From JBAZYZ01 sp964361185 (GTDB lineage: Bacteria; Patescibacteriota; Minisyncoccia; Phycocordibacterales; VMEP01), in contig CAYHZS010000006.1 of NCBI GenBank assembly GCA_964361185.1, positions 1-21,552 on the forward strand: a stretch of 21,552 bases of DNA. Reading direction: 5' to 3'. Both the position numbers and the translations under genes were made by a program. Under the pieces are notes generated by a model. That model did no database searches, was not told where the DNA came from, and saw nothing but the letters and a program-made list of their open reading frames with translations. Below, piece after piece: positions 1 through 8,197 of the stretch (within the stretch, counting starts at the first letter, position 1; each line of letters begins with the position of its first letter).

Positions 1-45
1 TTGTTTAGTTTTCTTATATGTCTATCCGTTAATTATATGTTTATT

Positions 46-1410
46 TTACAGATACGACAATGGGTTCAAATAACCGTTTCTCGGAGCAAGTGGCAATTTC
101 ATGTAGGTCTTGCAAACCTTACTTTTATATTCGGTTGGGCCTGAAACATGAACAGCCTGACTCGCATAAACAGTAAAATGAAGGTGCGGACCGGTAGTGT
201 AGCCGGTATTACCGCTGTAGCCAATTACTCCACCTCTCTCGACCCCTTCTCCAGGTTTCACTTTAATGAGAGACAGATGAGCGTACAGCGTGGACAGGCC
301 GTTCCCGTGGCGTATGAGCACCCATTTACCGTAAGAGACTCCGTAACAAGCAGAATCCGTGTTCCCTGTGTCAACAACGACCCCGTCAGCAGCAGATTTT
401 ACCGAAGTTCCGGTGACTACTCCGAAATCTATGCCGTTATGTCCCATTCCGCTGTATACCTGCGGGTTTTGAGTGGAAAAAGAGGTGTTGCCGAAATGTT
501 GCGTTATGCGCACTGAATCTAGAGGATAAGCCAACACCCCCTTCCCTGCCTTCGGTAATAGCGATGCATCAACCGCTACTCTTAGTTGAGATTCAAAATC
601 AAGTATTTCGTTTTCCAACTCTACTTTTTTGGCTAGGCGCTCGGCTAGCATTTTTTTGTATTCCGACTCTTTGTTTTTTGTGTCCGTCAGTATTTTATTT
701 TGCTCGGTCTTATTTTGTTCTACGATTTTCTTCTGATCAGACAGTTGGGATTTAAGAGATGTTAGATTTCTCCTTTCTTTCTCAGTTTGGAGCTTACTAC
801 TTTCAAGCTCTCTTTTGAGTGATTTTAAAATTTGGAGCTGTTCATTTAGGCTACCCTGGAAGCTTTGCAAGTTATCAATGTCAGTCCACACATCATAGAG
901 ATTCTCATTTGCCAGAATGATTTCTATTGAAGAACGCATGTCAAGTTCTTCAATTTTCTTCAACGAACTGTCCAGTGTGTTTATTCCGTCAGTAATTTTT
1001 ACTTTCTTGTCGTTTATAGCTAGACTAAGTCTTTCTATATTAAGATTTGTGGTCTGTATTTTTTTGGTCGTAAGATTAATATCAGCTGTGAGTTTGCTTT
1101 TGGTCGCCTCAAGACGCTTGATTACTCCTTTGAGAGTAGTTGCCTCAGCGCCGGTTTGCTCTATTTGTTTTTTATATTTATCAATTTCTTCCTGCACCTT
1201 AACCATTTCGGCGTTTTTATCAGCTATCCGCTGTTTCAGTATCTCTAGATCTTTTTGCGACTGGCTTAATTCTTGGGTATTAGCCTGGCCTTGAGCAGTT
1301 AGATCTGAGGACTCAGCTTGTACCCCGTTTAGTCTGGATGAAGGAATGATGACAGTGGTGCCAAGAAGCAACAACAATAGCACGCCAAACATTCTTTGTT
1401 TATTATCCAT
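46..1410 (-). CDS. Secreted coiled-coil M23 (LytM) peptidase, EnvC/NlpD-like
   Basis: Predicted extracytoplasmic zinc endopeptidase, or amidase-activator-like protein, acting on peptidoglycan cross-links. Residues 1-32 form a signal peptide: a short charged start, a Leu-rich core at 8-17, and likely cleavage after VQA. Residues about 40-275 are a long Lys/Glu/Leu-rich coiled coil. Residues about 290-454 are the M23 domain. The zinc ligand motif HxxxD is intact (GHNGIDF, His324 and Asp328), as is HLH (409-411), and the YAHLS segment holds His378. It is therefore predicted to be catalytically competent, unlike degenerate LytM activators such as E. coli EnvC. It is the last gene of the cell-wall run, starting 3 nt after the gltX stop. 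Coiled-coil plus LytM architecture suggests a role in septum splitting; that role is inferred from architecture only. Confidence 0.9.
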   Translation of the reverse strand: MDNKQRMFGVLLLLLLGTTVIIPSSRLNGVQAESSDLTAQGQANTQELSQSQKDLEILKQRIADKNAEMVKVQEEIDKYKKQIEQTGAEATTLKGVIKRLEATKSKLTADINLTTKKIQTTNLNIERLSLAINDKKVKITDGINTLDSSLKKIEELDMRSSIEIILANENLYDVWTDIDNLQSFQGSLNEQLQILKSLKRELESSKLQTEKERRNLTSLKSQLSDQKKIVEQNKTEQNKILTDTKNKESEYKKMLAERLAKKVELENEILDFESQLRVAVDASLLPKAGKGVLAYPLDSVRITQHFGNTSFSTQNPQVYSGMGHNGIDFGVVTGTSVKSAADGVVVDTGNTDSACYGVSYGKWVLIRHGNGLSTLYAHLSLIKVKPGEGVERGGVIGYSGNTGYTTGPHLHFTVYASQAVHVSGPTEYKSKVCKTYMKLPLAPRNGYLNPLSYL

Positions 1411-1413
1411 GAT

Positions 1414-2778
1414 TTACGTTCCGACTAGCTTTTCTTTCGCGGTTTTGAGCCTCAGTAAGGTATCTTTTTTTCCTATCGCTTCGGCGATGGAAAAGGGATC
1501 CGGAGATTTTTCCATTCCAGATAATGCAAAACGCATGGGCCAAAGGACAGAGCCGATATCTCGGCCATTTATGAAGACTGTAACATCAGCTTTAATCTTT
1601 TCAGTGACAAAAGAGCTATCCGGTACATTTCCAATAGTTTCAATAAGTCCGTCGATTAAACCGCGTATTATTTCACCATTCGCATCCTTTTTCCAAATAA
1701 GCTTTGAAGTTTCATATTCCGGTGACTTAAAGAACAAGTCCAGTTCGCCATTGTCGCCCATTTCTGTTATATCTGAAAAATTGACAATTCTATCAACAAG
1801 TAGTGGAATAATTTTTTGCAAACGCTCCTTACTCCATTCAGGCAAGTTCATTATTCTGCTTGGTATTGCACGTAATACATGGTCATCAAGTCTGTCTTTT
1901 GCCAGACGCTTAATATGCTCCCTGTTTAGCCAGTTCAGTTTTTCTATGTTAAAAATTGTTCCACTTTTCCCCACCTTACTGAGTTCGAATTTTTTAATTA
2001 AATCATCCAGTAATAATATTTCTTCATTATTACCTTCCCTATTCTGAGGAGACCATCCCAAAAGCGCCAGAAAGTTCACGACAGCTTCCGAAAGATATCC
2101 CATTTCTCGGTATTCAGTTAAAGATGTAGCGCCATGGCGCTTGGAAAGCTTGGAACGATCCGGGGCAAGGACGAGAGGTAAATGCGCATAGACAGGTTTT
2201 TCTATCCCCAAGGCTTCCGCAATAAGTATCTGTCTCGGGGTATTTGATATGTGGTCCTCCCCGCGTATTACATGGGTAATTCCCATTTCATGATCGTCAA
2301 CGACTACAGCCAGATGGTACAAGGGTTCGTCCATGCTTTTGGCGATAACAAAATCGCCCAGTTCCTTAGTATCAAAACTTATTTCACCACGTATTTCATC
2401 GGTAAAGGTTATCTTCCCCCCGGGATTTTTGAGTCGGATGACTTCCTCGCGCTTACCCTCCCCCACTTCCTCTTTTGAAAAATAGGCTTTCCCATCGTCT
2501 ATTAGCTTTTGAGCGTATTTTTTGTGTAAATCAATTCTTTCAGACTGACGACAAAATCCGTCATGAGTAAGACCTAGCCAACGTAATCCCTCGAGTATAT
2601 TTTCCTCGTACTCCTTACTGTTGCGTTCCCTATCCGTATCTTCAATTCGGAGGAGAAACGTCCCGTTATTGTGGCGCGCATATAAAAAGTTGAATAAAGC
2701 GACTCTGGCAGTTCCCATATGCAAAAAACCCGTGGGTGATGGAGCAATCCTGGTGACAACTTTTTTATCTTCTGGCAT
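1414..2778 (-). CDS. gltX: Glutamyl-tRNA synthetase
   Basis: Class I aminoacyl-tRNA synthetase charging tRNA-Glu (and possibly tRNA-Gln in organisms using GatCAB). The N-terminus has the signature IAPSPTGFLHMGT, in which HMGT (20-23) is the HIGH box. RIEDTDRER follows at 44-52, and KLSKR (210-214) is the KMSKS box. The C-terminal about 150 residues form the helical anticodon-binding domain. Length (454 aa) is near the bacterial norm of 460-490. The ATG lies 3 nt after the murG stop and the stop lies 3 nt before the M23 peptidase ATG, so it is co-transcribed with cell-wall genes. The pairing could reflect the need for glutamate in the peptide stem, but is probably only genome compaction. Confidence 0.96.
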   Translation of the reverse strand: MPEDKKVVTRIAPSPTGFLHMGTARVALFNFLYARHNNGTFLLRIEDTDRERNSKEYEENILEGLRWLGLTHDGFCRQSERIDLHKKYAQKLIDDGKAYFSKEEVGEGKREEVIRLKNPGGKITFTDEIRGEISFDTKELGDFVIAKSMDEPLYHLAVVVDDHEMGITHVIRGEDHISNTPRQILIAEALGIEKPVYAHLPLVLAPDRSKLSKRHGATSLTEYREMGYLSEAVVNFLALLGWSPQNREGNNEEILLLDDLIKKFELSKVGKSGTIFNIEKLNWLNREHIKRLAKDRLDDHVLRAIPSRIMNLPEWSKERLQKIIPLLVDRIVNFSDITEMGDNGELDLFFKSPEYETSKLIWKKDANGEIIRGLIDGLIETIGNVPDSSFVTEKIKADVTVFINGRDIGSVLWPMRFALSGMEKSPDPFSIAEAIGKKDTLLRLKTAKEKLVGT

Positions 2779-2781
2779 AAA

Positions 2782-3909
2782 TTATTCTTCATGGGCCAGA
2801 GTGATGGACAAGATTTCCTGGGCAATTTTTTCCGCTGCGTCCGGTTTGTGGAAAGAAAAAGTTGCTTTTTTCATCTTTTCTCTGGTGCCCTCGTCTTTCA
2901 TAATCTTATCTATCTCGGAAATTAGCAGATGGGGAGAAAGATTTCTTTCTTCTATCACTACTGTCCCACCAGAGCGGGCGAAATTGAAAGCATTTTTGGT
3001 TTGATCATGGCTTATCTCTTCGCTTAGGGGAATAATAATCGAGGGAAGACCCCAAGCAGCAATTTCGAATATGGTAGAACCGCCTCTGGAAATCACAAGT
3101 GTCGATGCTCCAGCGGACATTCTCATAGCCAAGTCGTTCAAGTAATCAAAAATTTTATAGCGATTTTTATTCGGATTGTTTTCAAGGATAACCGAAGACG
3201 TTCCTTCAATTTCACGGAGATTTGCCTTTCCGACCTGATGAATTATCTGATACCGATTTAAAAGTTCCGGAAGTACATCCAAAATTGTTTCGTTTATTCT
3301 TCTAGCGCCCTGAGAGCCTCCGAGAATCAATATGACAGGTAGATTAGGATCAAGGTGAAGGTATTCAAATGCTCCATGAGTCGTCGGTACCAGTATCTCC
3401 TTTCTTACGGGTTGGCCAGTATAGGCGGTTTTCTTCTTGTCGAAATATTCTGCCGCCTCGGGGTATGATACCGCGACACGGTCTGCGAACTTTCCGGCCC
3501 AGAGATTTGTTTTACCAGGAATTGAGTCTGATTCATGAATAATCACTGGGATACGGAGAAATTTAGCAGCCAGGAGTGTGGGAAAACTTCCGTACCCGCC
3601 CTTACCGAACACGACATCCGGGTAAATAGCCCAGAGTTTAAATAGCGCTTCCGCGAAACCCACAGCTATCTTAAGGAGCTCCATTGGAATCCTAATAACA
3701 GGAGATACTTTCATCTTTCCCGCCATTATATGTTGATATCTTACTCCATTTTCGAACAAAACCCTTTTGTTATAAGGGGATGGCGCAAAAAAATACATCT
3801 TAGCGTCAACTATTTTTTCCTTATCTATGAATTCTATGCATTTTTGGATAACAGCAACGATTGGGTAAAAATGCCCCCCAGTCACTCCTCCAGTAAAGAC
3901 TATTTTCAT
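2782..3909 (-). CDS. murG: UDP-GlcNAc:lipid I N-acetylglucosaminyltransferase MurG
   Basis: Peripheral-membrane GT-B glycosyltransferase that adds GlcNAc to lipid I to make lipid II on the cytoplasmic face. The N-terminal Gly-rich loop reads TGGVTGGH (6-13, catalytic-region His13). The family motif HESDSIPGKTN is at 125-135. The second Rossmann domain has GGSQGAR (197-203) and SRGGSTIFE (274-282), followed by HDQTKNA (301-307), which corresponds to the UDP-GlcNAc-binding QxxNA segment. Length (375 aa) is close to the 355-aa E. coli enzyme. It follows ftsW with a 65-nt gap carrying its own promoter-like sequence, and precedes gltX by 3 nt. Confidence 0.96.
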   Translation of the reverse strand: MKIVFTGGVTGGHFYPIVAVIQKCIEFIDKEKIVDAKMYFFAPSPYNKRVLFENGVRYQHIMAGKMKVSPVIRIPMELLKIAVGFAEALFKLWAIYPDVVFGKGGYGSFPTLLAAKFLRIPVIIHESDSIPGKTNLWAGKFADRVAVSYPEAAEYFDKKKTAYTGQPVRKEILVPTTHGAFEYLHLDPNLPVILILGGSQGARRINETILDVLPELLNRYQIIHQVGKANLREIEGTSSVILENNPNKNRYKIFDYLNDLAMRMSAGASTLVISRGGSTIFEIAAWGLPSIIIPLSEEISHDQTKNAFNFARSGGTVVIEERNLSPHLLISEIDKIMKDEGTREKMKKATFSFHKPDAAEKIAQEILSITLAHEE

Positions 3910-3917
3910 GGCGATTG

Positions 3918-3945
3918 ATTATCAGCGTGTAAAACAATAAATCAA
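3918..3945 (-). promoter_or_regulatory. Putative promoter of murG, near-leaderless
   Basis: On the minus strand there is TTGATT (3945-3940), a 16-nt spacer, then GATAAT (3923-3918). The murG ATG begins only 8 nt after the -10 box, so initiation at the usual distance would start at or within a nucleotide or two of the ATG. No Shine-Dalgarno sequence precedes the ATG (CAATCGCC), which fits leaderless translation. A second TATAAT lies further upstream in the same gap. Confidence 0.5.
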
Positions 3946-3974
3946 ATTCCCGATTATAGCCTTATTCTATCATA

Positions 3975-5075
3975 TTAAGTTCGTCCGGCGTAGCTTGAAA
4001 TATTCACTATTATACCCACTTCAGCCATGGCAAAAAGCAGAGCTGTTCCGCCATGACTGATGAAGGCCAGAGGAACCCCTGTCAGAGGAAATATGCCTAT
4101 CAATGAAGCGATATTTAAAAATGATTGGGAAACAATCAGGGCAGTCAATCCGACGACAAGATAAGAACTAAAAAAATCGGGAGAACGATTGGCTATTTTG
4201 AGCCCCCTTAGGCCGAATATGAGGAACAGAAGCACTGTTATTGTTCCTCCTACAAAACCAAGCTCTTCTCCAATTACGGCAAAGACCGAGTCCCCCACTG
4301 GTTCAGGCAGATAACTGAATTTCTGCACACTTTGTCCAAGTCCCCTGCCGAATAGCTCTCCCGAACCTATGGCGAGGAGAGACTGCTGTATTTGATAGGA
4401 AGAACCGCGAGGATCGCGTGTGGGATCAAAGAAAGTTACCAATCTGTCTTTCAGGTACGGCCTTGTGGCGACTAGAACGGAAAGACCGACAATTCCAATT
4501 AGGCAAAATATGAATAAATGTTTCCATTTGGCTCCAGAAACAAAATAAATTGAGAGAGTGGCTACTACCATTACCATGAAAGTTCCTGTATCAGGCTGTT
4601 TGAGCATTATTCCCGCCGCGACAGCAAGGAGTATAAATAATGGGATAACTGAGTAAAGACTCCTATTTGCCTTATCTTTAAACCACGAAAACCATGCCGC
4701 GAGATATATTACCAGGGCAAATTTAAGGAGCTCGCTTGGTTGAAAAGATAAAAAACCAAAGTCGAGCCAGCGTGTTGCTCCGCCATGGGCAAGTCCGATT
4801 CCCGGAACAAAAACTAGGGATGTTACGGTTAATGAAAAAATAAATATCAGAAGAGCGTATTTTTTCCAAAAGCGATAAGGGATTTTCGAGAAAAGAAAAA
4901 AAGCGCAAAATCCTCCTGATAGCCCGATTAAAAGCTGGTTTACGACCATGCTTAGAAATACCTGCTCGTTTTTTGCAAGAATACCGAGAGAGGCCGAGGT
5001 AAAGATAAAAATGCCGACCAGTACGAGAACTGCAGCTATGAAAATAAATATTCTGTCTACTTTACTTTTTCCCAT
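3975..5075 (-). CDS. ftsW: FtsW/RodA-family (SEDS) peptidoglycan glycosyltransferase
   Basis: Polytopic membrane glycosyltransferase that polymerises lipid II during division or elongation. About nine or ten hydrophobic segments are visible across 366 aa. The conserved SEDS block GSSYQIQQSLLAIGSGELFG is followed by GRGLGQSVQKFSYLPEPVGDS and VFAVIGEELG; this YLPE...D...IGEELG signature marks the FtsW/SpoVE/RodA family. ISHGGTAL near the C-terminus is also typical. Position next to mraY and murG favours FtsW over RodA, but sequence alone does not settle it. The ATG overlaps the stop of the upstream HAM1-family gene (TAATG), implying translational coupling; GGAAAAG upstream may serve as a Shine-Dalgarno. 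Confidence 0.92.
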   Translation of the reverse strand: MGKSKVDRIFIFIAAVLVLVGIFIFTSASLGILAKNEQVFLSMVVNQLLIGLSGGFCAFFLFSKIPYRFWKKYALLIFIFSLTVTSLVFVPGIGLAHGGATRWLDFGFLSFQPSELLKFALVIYLAAWFSWFKDKANRSLYSVIPLFILLAVAAGIMLKQPDTGTFMVMVVATLSIYFVSGAKWKHLFIFCLIGIVGLSVLVATRPYLKDRLVTFFDPTRDPRGSSYQIQQSLLAIGSGELFGRGLGQSVQKFSYLPEPVGDSVFAVIGEELGFVGGTITVLLFLIFGLRGLKIANRSPDFFSSYLVVGLTALIVSQSFLNIASLIGIFPLTGVPLAFISHGGTALLFAMAEVGIIVNISSYAGRT

Positions 5076-5617
5076 TACTTTTCCAAAAATTTAGCCATTT
5101 TCTCTAAGGCTATCTTTCGCATTGAAGTAGAGTGTTTTTCACTGTCTGTCATTTCCGCCCAAGTCTTATCATACCCCCTAGGTATGAATATAGGATCCCA
5201 ACCGAATCCCATTTTGCCCGTTGGATTACTGGCAATAGATCCTTCCATTGAGCCACTGAAAATATGTACTTCCGAACCATCACAAATGGCAAATTCAACC
5301 TCAGCAAAGGCACTTCTATCTTCGAACGTATCAAGTAATTTACATAGGCCATCATTTCCCAATGTATCAAGAAACCACTTGATTAAAGGACCTGGCAATT
5401 TTTTCAATCCTCGGAAAACTAAGGAAACATCCTCAACAAGAACTGGTGATTTTACAATTTCGTATGCTCGCCTAGCTTTATCCTCAACAACCTCCCTTAG
5501 ATTTAAGGATTGTATTTCATGTAAATCAAGTTTTATATGTTCAACTGGCAGATGAAAATAATCACTTAAGTATTTTGCCTTACCTGCGTTGCCGGTGATA
5601 AATGTAAGCTTATCCAT
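5075..5617 (-). CDS. HAM1/ITPA-family non-canonical purine NTP pyrophosphatase
   Basis: Cytosolic house-cleaning enzyme expected to hydrolyse ITP/dITP/XTP to the monophosphate and pyrophosphate. The family opens with the nucleotide-binding TGNAGK (8-13). Further motifs are VEDVSL with Glu62-Asp63 (metal/catalytic region), LPGPLIKWFL (74-83), FGWDP (138-142) and SMR (165-167, the usual SxR). Length is 180 aa, slightly shorter than the 190-200 usual in bacteria. The PGPxIKWFL, GLxKLL, FEDRSA and WAEM wording resembles eukaryotic and archaeal ITPA more than E. coli RdgB. It sits between mraY and ftsW, with ATG after a strong GAGGGGAG Shine-Dalgarno and a TAATG overlap with ftsW. Confidence 0.9.
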   Translation of the reverse strand: MDKLTFITGNAGKAKYLSDYFHLPVEHIKLDLHEIQSLNLREVVEDKARRAYEIVKSPVLVEDVSLVFRGLKKLPGPLIKWFLDTLGNDGLCKLLDTFEDRSAFAEVEFAICDGSEVHIFSGSMEGSIASNPTGKMGFGWDPIFIPRGYDKTWAEMTDSEKHSTSMRKIALEKMAKFLEK

Positions 5618-5627
5618 ACTCTCCCCT

Positions 5628-6695
5628 CTACCCTATTAACGCTATAACCATACCGATAATGGCGCACACGACAGAAATCACCCAGAAGCGCATGGTTACT
5701 TTATAGGCCGGCCAGCCTAGAGCTTCAAAATGGTGGTGAATCGGAGCAACCAGAAAAATCTTTTTCCCTTTGCGGAATTTTTTTGAAAGCATTTGGATAA
5801 TGACTGAACCTGACGCCACAAAAAGAGGGAAAGCGATTATTGGGAGCACTACGACCGATTGAGTAAGAAAAGCGACAACCGTGAGAGACGTGGTCAGCCC
5901 GAGCATTCCTGTTTCCGACATGTAAAATCTGGCCGGCGGAATGTTAAACCACAAAAAAGCTAGTATGGAACCAGAAACAACTATGCAAAAAGCCGCCAAG
6001 TCTATTTGATTTTGAAAAAGGGCAATGCCTCCGTAAGCCGTGAATATCGTGGCCATTATTCCACCTGAGAGGCCATCAATGCCATCGATGACTCCGCCCG
6101 AAAATATCGCCAGCATTACTATCATAAAAAGGGGTATTAACAGATAGCCTAAAAAGAGATTTCCCCAAAAAGGAATATGTATAGTGGTTACTCCGAGTTT
6201 TGAATAAAACCACCATGCTCCGATAAATCCTATCAAAAGGACAACTCCAATGCGTATTTTGAGAGGTATACCTCCTCCAACGTAACTGCCTTTATTCGAG
6301 ACGACCATAAAGTCGTCAATTAATCCGACCAAAGAAGCCACAATCATGGTGAAAAGAGGAAGCCATGTTTGGTTGCGACTTAAAAAATCCAGTTTTTCGG
6401 CTAAACCACCGTCGGTGAATTTTGCCAAAACCGCAAAAAACAAGACAGTGACAAATGTGCTTCCCCATATGATAACCCCGCCCATGCGAGGAGTTTTTTT
6501 TATTTCATCACGATGAAGCGAGTTTGATATAGTTGCTGGACTTCCATCTAAGGCGAACTCCACGCTTTTTTTCTTCCACATCCGATGTTTATAAAGGTAA
6601 TGGGAAAGAAAGGGCGTCATTGCTATGCCGATGAAAAAAGCCACCGTGGACGGTATGAATATTCTGGCAATATCGATGGCATTCAGGCTCTGCAT
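5628..6695 (-). CDS. mraY: Phospho-N-acetylmuramoyl-pentapeptide-transferase MraY
   Basis: Integral membrane enzyme transferring phospho-MurNAc-pentapeptide from UDP to undecaprenyl phosphate (lipid I synthesis). About ten TM segments in 355 aa match the family length (E. coli 360). KKTPRMGG (67-73), LIDDFMV with Asp127-Asp128, DGIDGLSGG (204-212) and the cytoplasmic triple-His APIHHHFE (318-324) are diagnostic. Two positions look unusual. The DGxDG block is preceded by SGGVI where E. coli has VNLT. The FMGDxG Mg-binding motif appears as FYMSETG (257-263), with Glu261 where E. coli has the essential Asp267. It starts 17 nt after the DD-carboxypeptidase stop, with TATAAT 9 nt before the ATG. 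Confidence 0.93.
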   Translation of the reverse strand: MQSLNAIDIARIFIPSTVAFFIGIAMTPFLSHYLYKHRMWKKKSVEFALDGSPATISNSLHRDEIKKTPRMGGVIIWGSTFVTVLFFAVLAKFTDGGLAEKLDFLSRNQTWLPLFTMIVASLVGLIDDFMVVSNKGSYVGGGIPLKIRIGVVLLIGFIGAWWFYSKLGVTTIHIPFWGNLFLGYLLIPLFMIVMLAIFSGGVIDGIDGLSGGIMATIFTAYGGIALFQNQIDLAAFCIVVSGSILAFLWFNIPPARFYMSETGMLGLTTSLTVVAFLTQSVVVLPIIAFPLFVASGSVIIQMLSKKFRKGKKIFLVAPIHHHFEALGWPAYKVTMRFWVISVVCAIIGMVIALIG

Positions 6696-6704
6696 GTTAA
6701 GGGC

Positions 6705-6710
6705 ATTATA
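6705..6710 (-). promoter_or_regulatory. TATAAT -10 box before mraY
   Basis: A perfect TATAAT on the minus strand lies in the DD-carboxypeptidase/mraY gap with only 9 nt between it and the mraY ATG. The matching -35 region is poor, so this may be a weak internal promoter or chance. There is no Shine-Dalgarno sequence in GCCCTTAAC before the ATG. Confidence 0.35.
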
Positions 6711-6712
6711 GC

Positions 6713-7594
6713 TTATTCGCCGGAAATGGCTTCTATGGCCACGGATAAAAGTTTTTCCGCGTCAGTAAATCTTCCTTTTTCCGAGGAACCAAGGACACTT
6801 ATTACCACCGGGTGATTTATGCCTAAGTCGCTTAAAATCACCAGATTCCCTCCTGCCAGCTTGGTAAATCCGGTCTTCGACGCCACTATTCCAGCCATCT
6901 TTTCAACACCATCGTTGGTATTTCTCACAATGCGCTTTTTGTTCGCGAGGGAAACTAGAGTAACCCTGTCTTTGCCGGTGGCCTCAAAAACGTCCGGATA
7001 GGCTGTTACGGCTTTATAAAAAAGCCTAGCCATATTCTCGGCTGAACCGTAAGCGCCGTTTATGCCAGAAGAAATGTCAAGTCCGGTAGTATTCAGGAAA
7101 TACGTCTGCGACAATCCCAATGTTTTCGCCCGTTCGTTCATTGCCTCGGTAAAAGGGATATCCTTTCCCCGCAACCGCTCAAAACTGACCCAGGCGGCGG
7201 CCAATGAGCTTGCTCCGTCATTTGCCGAAGATACGAGAGTGAGTTTTGCCATGGTAGAAAGACTCCACTCCTCCCCTGTATACTCGGATGGCATCGTTGC
7301 TATCGTTTCTCCCGCCTCAAGCGCCACAAATACTGTCATAATTTTGGCCAGCGAAGCGAGAGGGAGCTGGGCGCGCTCGTTTTTCCCGTATAGTACGCGG
7401 TTGTCTCTCGCGTCCCATACTATGGCTGACTTAGCTTCCAGATCTATTCCGGTGAAATAGTCTACTTTTTCTTTGCGCACGCCAAACTGGCTGTTTGAAA
7501 TATTTTCCCTAAAATCAATCGCTAGCCTGTTTATATACTGAAAACCAATTAGGGTGATAAATATTCCCAAAATGATTAAATCGCGTTTAGTCAT
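6713..7594 (-). CDS. D-alanyl-D-alanine carboxypeptidase (S11, DacA/DacF-type PBP)
   Basis: Serine DD-peptidase that trims the terminal D-Ala of peptidoglycan stem peptides outside the membrane. Residues 5-27 form an uncleaved signal anchor or signal peptide. The three penicillin-binding motifs are all present: SLAK (81-84, nucleophile Ser81), SAN (123-125) and KTG (240-242). The product is 293 aa, shorter than E. coli DacA (403 aa). It appears to lack the C-terminal beta domain and amphipathic anchor, so the N-terminal segment probably holds it in the membrane. The ATG overlaps the scpB stop as ATGA, indicating coupling, and mraY follows after 17 nt. Confidence 0.92.
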   Translation of the reverse strand: MTKRDLIILGIFITLIGFQYINRLAIDFRENISNSQFGVRKEKVDYFTGIDLEAKSAIVWDARDNRVLYGKNERAQLPLASLAKIMTVFVALEAGETIATMPSEYTGEEWSLSTMAKLTLVSSANDGASSLAAAWVSFERLRGKDIPFTEAMNERAKTLGLSQTYFLNTTGLDISSGINGAYGSAENMARLFYKAVTAYPDVFEATGKDRVTLVSLANKKRIVRNTNDGVEKMAGIVASKTGFTKLAGGNLVILSDLGINHPVVISVLGSSEKGRFTDAEKLLSVAIEAISGE

Positions 7595-8163
7595 CCTATT
7601 TGTTCGGTCGAGATATCCTCGTTATCCTCCTTTGTATTTGCTCTGAAGCTCGTAAGAGACACCCTGACTTTTTCATAGTCAGGAAGGTTTTCAATCTTTT
7701 CTACCCCCATATACCTTAGCAGTTCAAAGGTTGGCTGATACAGATTTCCCCTGCCATTCGGGTTCGGGATTCTCTCTATGAGCCCACGAATAAGTAGATT
7801 ACGGATGATAAATTGCGAATTTACCCCGCGGATGAAATCGATCTCGTTTTTGGTAACCGGGTTTTTGTAGAGAATTATGGAAATAGTTTCAAGTCCCGCT
7901 TTTCCTAAGTCTCTACTCATCTCCTCTTTAAATATGGATTCAATAAATTCGCTTGCTTCAGGCGCTGTGCCAAGCATTACCTCATCTCCATTTTCTACTA
8001 AGCGGACTCCGCGACCAATGAGTTTTTCCTTAAGAGAAGAGAGGGCTTGCTCAACCCCGCTTATGTCGGTTTTTGAAAGCTCGGATAGCTTCTTTTTGGA
8101 GATAGGTTCAGTTTTGACGAAAAGTAGTGCTTCCAATATTAAATCTAAGTTATCTTTACTCAT
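7591..8163 (-). CDS. scpB: Segregation and condensation protein B
   Basis: Kleisin-associated dimeric winged-helix protein that binds ScpA and the SMC ATPase in the bacterial condensin complex. At 190 aa it has the ScpB length. The N-terminal winged helix starts LILEALLFVKTEPISKKKLSE, the family's usual opening. The second includes GLETISIILYKNPVTKNEIDFIRG and a central segment LLIRGLIERIPNPNGRGNLYQPT, corresponding to the typical L..RGLI...G......Y.TT.FL block. It lies 34 nt downstream of scpA, and its TGA stop overlaps the next ATG. Confidence 0.93.
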   Translation of the reverse strand: MSKDNLDLILEALLFVKTEPISKKKLSELSKTDISGVEQALSSLKEKLIGRGVRLVENGDEVMLGTAPEASEFIESIFKEEMSRDLGKAGLETISIILYKNPVTKNEIDFIRGVNSQFIIRNLLIRGLIERIPNPNGRGNLYQPTFELLRYMGVEKIENLPDYEKVRVSLTSFRANTKEDNEDISTEQIG

Positions 8164-8197
8164 TTTAGTTATTTATTGCTTACCTGGTAGCGATTTT

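Noticed and set aside
148..516. Plus-strand ORFs lying over the minus-strand genes throughout the window
   Set aside because: They are shadows of the M23 peptidase and other clearly recognised minus-strand genes and lack start signals and family motifs.
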